From assembly GCA_963576475.1 (NCBI GenBank), contig OY754980.1, forward strand, positions 22,489,434-22,553,433: a stretch of DNA of 64,000 nucleotides, given 5' to 3'. Shown here piece by piece: positions 59,801 to 64,000 of this stretch. The first letter of the stretch is position 1. Every line of letters begins with the position of its first letter. Below the pieces are notes generated by a model, which saw only the letters and a list, made by a program, of their open reading frames with translations, searched no databases and was not told the DNA's origin. The position numbers and the translations under genes are program-made. The stretch is from Molanna angustata. Taxonomy: Eukaryota; Arthropoda; Insecta; Trichoptera; Molannidae.

Positions 59801-60739
59801 TATTGCTTTCAATTTATAATGAAAAATAACCAAATAAATATCAATATGTAAATAAATATCACTCAATATTTGAGTGCTACGCTAAATACTTGTATGGTCT
59901 TTGTGGCTGCAAGACCAAGACCAGGCTTCGTAAGAACCAGAATTAATACAAGAGTCTTGCGGTATTGCAAAGTTTAATAAACTTATTTATACATAAAAGA
60001 AGAAGAAAAATAAATAAAATAGAATTTTTTCTCTCTTAATAATAACCCTTGCCTGCCTCGATGTAATTTGACGAAGCGTTGAAATTTGAATTTTACGTTT
60101 AATACTATGCCAAGTACGTAAAGGTAGGTAATATTGTTCAAAGTTATTAGCCATTACAACATAGAGGGGTTTATTACAACTCAGCGAATAATCTCAGCAT
60201 GCAACCTTAAATTCAAATGCACAACACTATTAAATTTACTCATACTGTTTTGTTTAAAGCAATCACGAGCTTTGTATGTATGTATGGTCAATAATATTAA
60301 ATTTAAACTACCGATTGGCTTAAGTTACATGCTAAAAGGGATACAGAAAATGTACCCATATCCATGCGTGTTAACAATAAGGGATACGGTTTTAGTTTAC
60401 TTGCAATAACAATCTAAAACTTTATGATCAATTATATATTAACAAGTATAGAAATTGAAAAAGTCACCATACTTGTAGGTAACTAAGTGCCTGCTTACTA
60501 AAACAACGTTATATTTAGATCTTTGTCGGAAATTAAAGTTGTAAATGTGTTATGATTCTTAAACAGATTATTTATTCTTCTGGATGGAACAATATCAGTC
60601 AAATTCCCCTTAACCAAACAGCGAAAGTTTTTTTTCAGAATTACCTGCATAAGTATTAATTTTGGTCATATTATGAACATAGGTAAACTATCGTACATCC
60701 CAAAGTCTCCGAAGTACGTCAATCATTTCTTTGACGGTT

Positions 60740-61145
60740 GAGTTCTCTCTATACTGACGTATGGCTGTGTGAAACTCTTGTGTTTACAAACAAAATGCTA
60801 TATGATTTAGCAGTAAAACAAAGAACCGTGGAAAGGATAATGGTGGGTATTTCGTTAAGATATAGAAAAGCAAAATAACCGACATTGTCCAAAGGTGGTT
60901 GAAGTGGAGCTGGACAGGGCATGACGCCCGAACCACAGACTCCAGATGGACTAAGAAAGTGCTGGAATGGCGACCTATAACGGGTAAAAGAAGTGTTGGA
61001 AGGCCTCAAACAAGGTGGTCTGATAATATTAGACGAGTGGCTGGAGAAGTATGGATAGGATCTGCCCAAGATAGGGAACTGGGGAGGTCTCAAGGGAAGA
61101 ACTACGTCCAATCCTGGACGTAGGAGGGAAAAAGAAGAAGAAGAA
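60740..61145 (+). pseudogene. RTE-type LINE C-terminal fragment with GAA tail
   Basis: Traces LTYGCVKLL and AVKQRTVERIMVGIS precede KWSWTGHDARTTDSRWTKKV, LEWRPITGKRSVGRPQTRWS, DNIRRVAGEVWIGSAQDREL and GRSQGKNYVQSWT, a stop, and (AAG)n. W.GH.AR..D.RWT..VLEWRP..G.R..GRP..RW.D......G..W...AQDR..W..L.E.Y.Q.W is the well-known C-terminus of this RT family, so the assignment is strong. One or two frameshifts upstream; no catalytic domain. The antisense open frame here is a shadow. Confidence 0.85.
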
Positions 61146-62186
61146 ATAATATTTTTTTCCCAGGGAAGAAATTATCATATATGATTAAATGTATTTGACG
61201 TAGTAAGCAATTTCTTATCATTTGGCGATGATATTTTACGATATTTTCAATCGGCAGGTACTCTAGAATGGATCGTATACAAATAAATAAGTACCTATAT
61301 ATGTATACAAATTTATCAAAACAATGATTGTTTAAGATACCAGTTGACAGTTAAATATCATTGTAAAAGTGAACTGAATGATAGGCCAATAACGTGTCCT
61401 TATTTTCCATGTTTCCCGTAAAAAATGGACACGTTTTTTAAAATAACTAATTATGTATGGAGGTAGGCACAGGTATTTTGATTGATTTGACTAAAGTTAT
61501 GTTTCATAAGTGAAAAAATATTTATTTATGTTTTTAATGATTTTTTCCTCAAACGATAAGATATTTATTTAAAATATATCACAAATAAATGGCCTTGAAA
61601 AATATATATTTTTTTCATTATTTATTTTTCTCTAATGCTAATTGTTCAGTTTGAATAAATATAAGAACTTTAATGTTTGACAGTGTGGTACCTATACATA
61701 ATGTTCAACCATAAATCAATCGTGAATACAAATATAATACATTTTTTCATACCCTCGGGTACCAGATATTTTATTTTTGATACTGTTCTATTTTGTTAAT
61801 TCAGGTGAAAACTCAACGACGTAATCAGACGGTCTGATTATTTGTTTTGTATAAAGTTGTGTTTATTGACAATTTAACGAACGAACCAATCACAACACAT
61901 CACACAAATCGATCATGTAAAAATTAAAAACATTTACTGTTTGATGTTTTACATGTATTATTCTAAATTATATTTTTTACAAAACCTTTTGAGACTTGAA
62001 GGTCATATGTTTACTAACGTCAAAATTTTCACAATTTTATATCTATAATTAAACTCAGTTTACAGTTAAGCTTGGCATCAAATACCTACTCAAATAACTA
62101 CGAAATTTACAAAGGTTTCGAAAAAAAGTTTCGAAATACCTACGTATGAATGTGTAAGTGTTGATAATGAATTAAAAATAATTTAC

Positions 62187-62328
62187 CTGTTTACTGAAGA
62201 CTGCTATATCTTCGTTAAAGGACTCTGAGGAGCAGACGTCACCGCCTGCCACCCCTGGATCCCGTGGTGTGCACGTGGCTAACTCGCACTTCTCAAAGAT
62301 CAGGGCGAGAAGGGGAAATAAGGGGTGG
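62187..62328 (-). CDS. hth: hth coding exon: first part of the HM (Homothorax-Meis) domain
   Basis: A 142-nt exon with one base completing the split Gly codon and then 47 codons. The acceptor is TTTTTCAG and the donor CAG/GTAAAT. The peptide starts [20 protein letters not shown], continues [20 protein letters not shown] and ends IAVFSKQ. It is nearly identical to vertebrate MEIS and Drosophila Hth and is the first helix block of the HM/MEIS_PKNOX_N domain, which contacts the PBC-A region of Extradenticle/PBX. The intact Leu/Phe-rich helix and the ELATCTP motif show no sign of decay. The next exon in the message is 48.7 kb away at 13526. The exon ends in phase 0, which matches the start of the IRQEKPYY exon. 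Confidence 0.97.
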
Positions 62329-63705
62329 CTGAAAAACAATAAAATATTTTAAAACAATTCACAAGTAAATAAACAGTAAAATAAAAACTAAATAACGCGA
62401 TATTTCAATTTGATTTAGAATAAACTTGAAATTAACAAACAAAGCTATGTTTTAAATAGAAATATTAAATCAAAATTTGTATTTTTTTGGGAATTGGAAA
62501 TTTTTAAGAATATACGAAATGAATTATTTATTGTAATTCAGATTTTACTATTGACCCAAATAGCATTAATGACTAAAGTTATTAGGTATTTAGATTTCTA
62601 TAAAATATCACAATTAATTAAACAAAACCGTTGTAAATTAATATTTTTCAATGGTTGCACTCAAATGAATTATTACAGTAAAATAAGTGAAAAGAATGGT
62701 TTAGAAAGAGGTAAACTAGAAAGATTTGGGATGACAGGTTAAGAAAGAGGAAAATAGTAATATTTTGGATAAAACAAACAATAACATTAAGACAATATTG
62801 CAAACATACGTAAACTTAAAGAAACCATAGAAAAAATAATAATATAAAGGTACAAATAATACAAACAACTTGTTTTCTCAAAAGAACACTGCTTAGATAT
62901 TCCTGTAGGACATATGAGGAGCAGCTGATTTTCAAAATGACTCTCCTTAAGGTCGAGCTCATTAAAGTCGCCAACCTCCTAAGAGTTGGCATTTGAAGAA
63001 GATCCAAATAGAATATTCTGGCCTAAAGATGAAACATAGAAAATTGATAAACACGATGAAAGGAAGAATGAAAAGGTCAGGTTTATTATTGCAAGATAAA
63101 AAATTCTACCAGTAAGGTCTGAATTATACAAACAAGGAATATTCCTGCCTAAAGATGTAGGTACTATAGAGCGTTGATAATAATTATAAAAATAAGTAGA
63201 TATATAGAGGAGGAATTGATAGAGTGGCAAGTGAAAAATTGTACAAGTACAGAGAGTGTTCAAACAGAGAGTGTTCCGAATAATGAACTCGATGAAACTT
63301 GGAAGGATGGAAAGGTCAGGTTCAGTGCTACAAATAAACAAATATTGTACCAGTATGGTCCGAATCATTCAAACAGAGAGTATTCCGAATAATAGGTAAA
63401 CTGGATGAAACTTGGAAGGATGGAAAGGTCAGGTTCAGTGCTACAAATAAACAAATATTGTACCACTATGGTTCGAATCATTCAAACAGAGAGTAAGTAT
63501 TCCAAAGAATAGAATGGATGAAACTTGGAAGGATGGAAAGGTCAGGTTCAGTGCTACAATTGAACAATTATTGTACCAGTGTGGTCCGAATCATTCAAGA
63601 GAGTATTTCGAATAATAAACTGGATGAAACTTGGAAGGATGGAAAGGTCAGGTTCTGCAAATATTGTACCAGTATGGTCCGAATCATTACCAATGACCAA
63701 CTCAC
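62329..63705 (-). other. hth intron between the N-terminal and first HM exons (1.4 kb)
   Basis: GTGAGT donor at 63705-63700 and TTTTTCAG acceptor at 62336-62329. The half near the donor is filled by a minisatellite (see 63005-63690). The half near the acceptor (62330-63000) is AT-rich single-copy sequence with nothing recognisable. Confidence 0.9.
63005..63690. repeat. minisatellite (106-113-bp units) abutting an hth splice donor
   Basis: Well-preserved units start at 63291, 63404, 63517 and 63623 with GATGAAACTTGGAAGGATGG, then AAAGGTCAGGTTCAGTGCTA, ATATTGTACCAGTATGGTCC and GAATCATTCAAACAGAGAG. More diverged units occupy 63005-63290. The last unit is shortened and ends (GTCCGAATCATTACC) about 15 bp from the GTGAGT donor of the 63706-63929 exon. 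Frames reading through it are artefacts. Confidence 0.92.
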
Positions 63706-63929
63706 CCGTATATCGCGTCCTTGTCCCTCTTGTGGACGTGCGGCTCGGCTGCCATGACGTGGTTGGGCACCGGCGACACGTGGTTGGTGGGGGCGTAGTG
63801 CATGGCTGCCGCGGGGTGGGGGAGGTGGGGCGCGTGGTGTGCTCCGAGGGGCATGCCCGAGCCTCGGTGGGGCTCGTACATGCCGCCGGGGCCACCCTCC
63901 ATGTAACCCGCATGGAGACCGTCATCGTA
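63706..63929 (-). CDS. hth: hth coding exon: N-terminal segment (YDDGLH...KRDKDAIYG)
   Basis: A 224-nt exon giving 74 codons plus two bases. The acceptor is a T-rich tract ending TTTTGCAG before TAC. The donor is GG followed by GTGAGT. The peptide starts YDDGLHAGYMEGG, is rich in His, Pro, Gly and Ala, and ends in KRDKDAIYG, the conserved MEIS/Hth motif directly before the HM domain. In the family a short upstream exon supplies the initiator Met and about five residues, so the open frame that runs upstream into the intron from position 63974 is not the true start. The low-complexity His/Pro/Ala part (HHAPHLPHP, AAAMHYAP) matches the poorly conserved linker of insect Hth. The exon is far richer in G+C than its surroundings. 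The Gly codon is split 2+1 with the next exon. A minisatellite starts about 15 bp inside the donor. Confidence 0.96.
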
Positions 63930-64000
63930 CTGCAAAACAAACATACAAATAAATAAATTTAATTGGAAAATCATCTGTGAAAAACTAAACTAAACAAGAT

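Noticed and set aside
60749..61111. 120-codon minus-strand open frame
   Set aside because: Antisense shadow of the RTE-type fragment on the plus strand.
63702..63974. Open frame starting at an ATG upstream of YDDGLH as the Hth start
   Set aside because: The extra 15 residues are translated intron ahead of a clear TTTTGCAG acceptor; the family start lies in an upstream exon.

Overview
This is an AT-rich insect nuclear DNA window that lies almost entirely inside one gene: homothorax (hth), the arthropod MEIS/PREP-class TALE homeobox gene, read on the minus strand. Four coding exons can be placed to the base by translation, consensus splice sites and phase: 63706-63929 (N-terminal Tyr/His/Pro/Gly-rich segment beginning YDDGLH), 62187-62328 (start of the HM/MEIS domain), and two 51-bp micro-exons at 13476-13526 and 8995-9045 (rest of HM region A). 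The exon carrying the start codon lies to the right of the window. The exons for the remaining HM domain and the homeodomain must lie to the left of position 1. Everything else is intron, including one intron of about 48.7 kb (13527-62186).

The organism is most likely a lepidopteran (moth or butterfly). The Hth protein is arthropod-like, the introns are long and AT-rich, the motif TAGGTACCTA/GTAGGTA is scattered throughout, and the transposon set (RTE-like LINE ends with a GGCGTGATGGTATG tail, CR1/L2-like LINE ends, tRNA-headed SINEs, fold-back MITEs) is of the kind seen in moth genomes. Order and species are inference.

Layout, left to right. 1-8994 (intron): a ~140-bp minisatellite at the edge, a TIR-bounded MITE at 4255-4504, a GCGTTCAGAT-bounded element, and a GC-richer patch at 5998-6240. 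8995-13526: two hth micro-exons around a 4.4-kb intron holding one ~0.6-kb repeat. 13527-62186: the giant intron, with clusters of LINE 3' ends (about 23.2, 24.9, 27, 36, 44.5, 49, 52, 55, 59.4, 61 kb), at least three tRNA-derived SINE families, about seven longer copies and several scraps of one fold-back MITE family (including a perfect 169-bp-armed copy at 31171-31533), a six-unit tandem array at 28152-28571 with alternating unit types, two very long (AT)n tracts, and a perfect 195-bp palindrome at 40721-40915 with hammerhead-ribozyme-like sequence at its centre and a diverged relative at 47585-47691. GC-richer patches without a repeat partner (22.6, 36.8, 44.0, 45.9 kb and others) are candidate hth enhancers. 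62329-63705: short intron with a 106-113-bp minisatellite running to within about 20 bp of the splice donor.

No nested host protein-coding gene is convincing. All recognisable protein-like open frames outside hth are decayed C-terminal pieces of non-LTR retrotransposon reverse transcriptases. No CRISPR array, rRNA gene, functional tRNA gene or virus was recognised. All repeat and homology calls were made by eye within this window.
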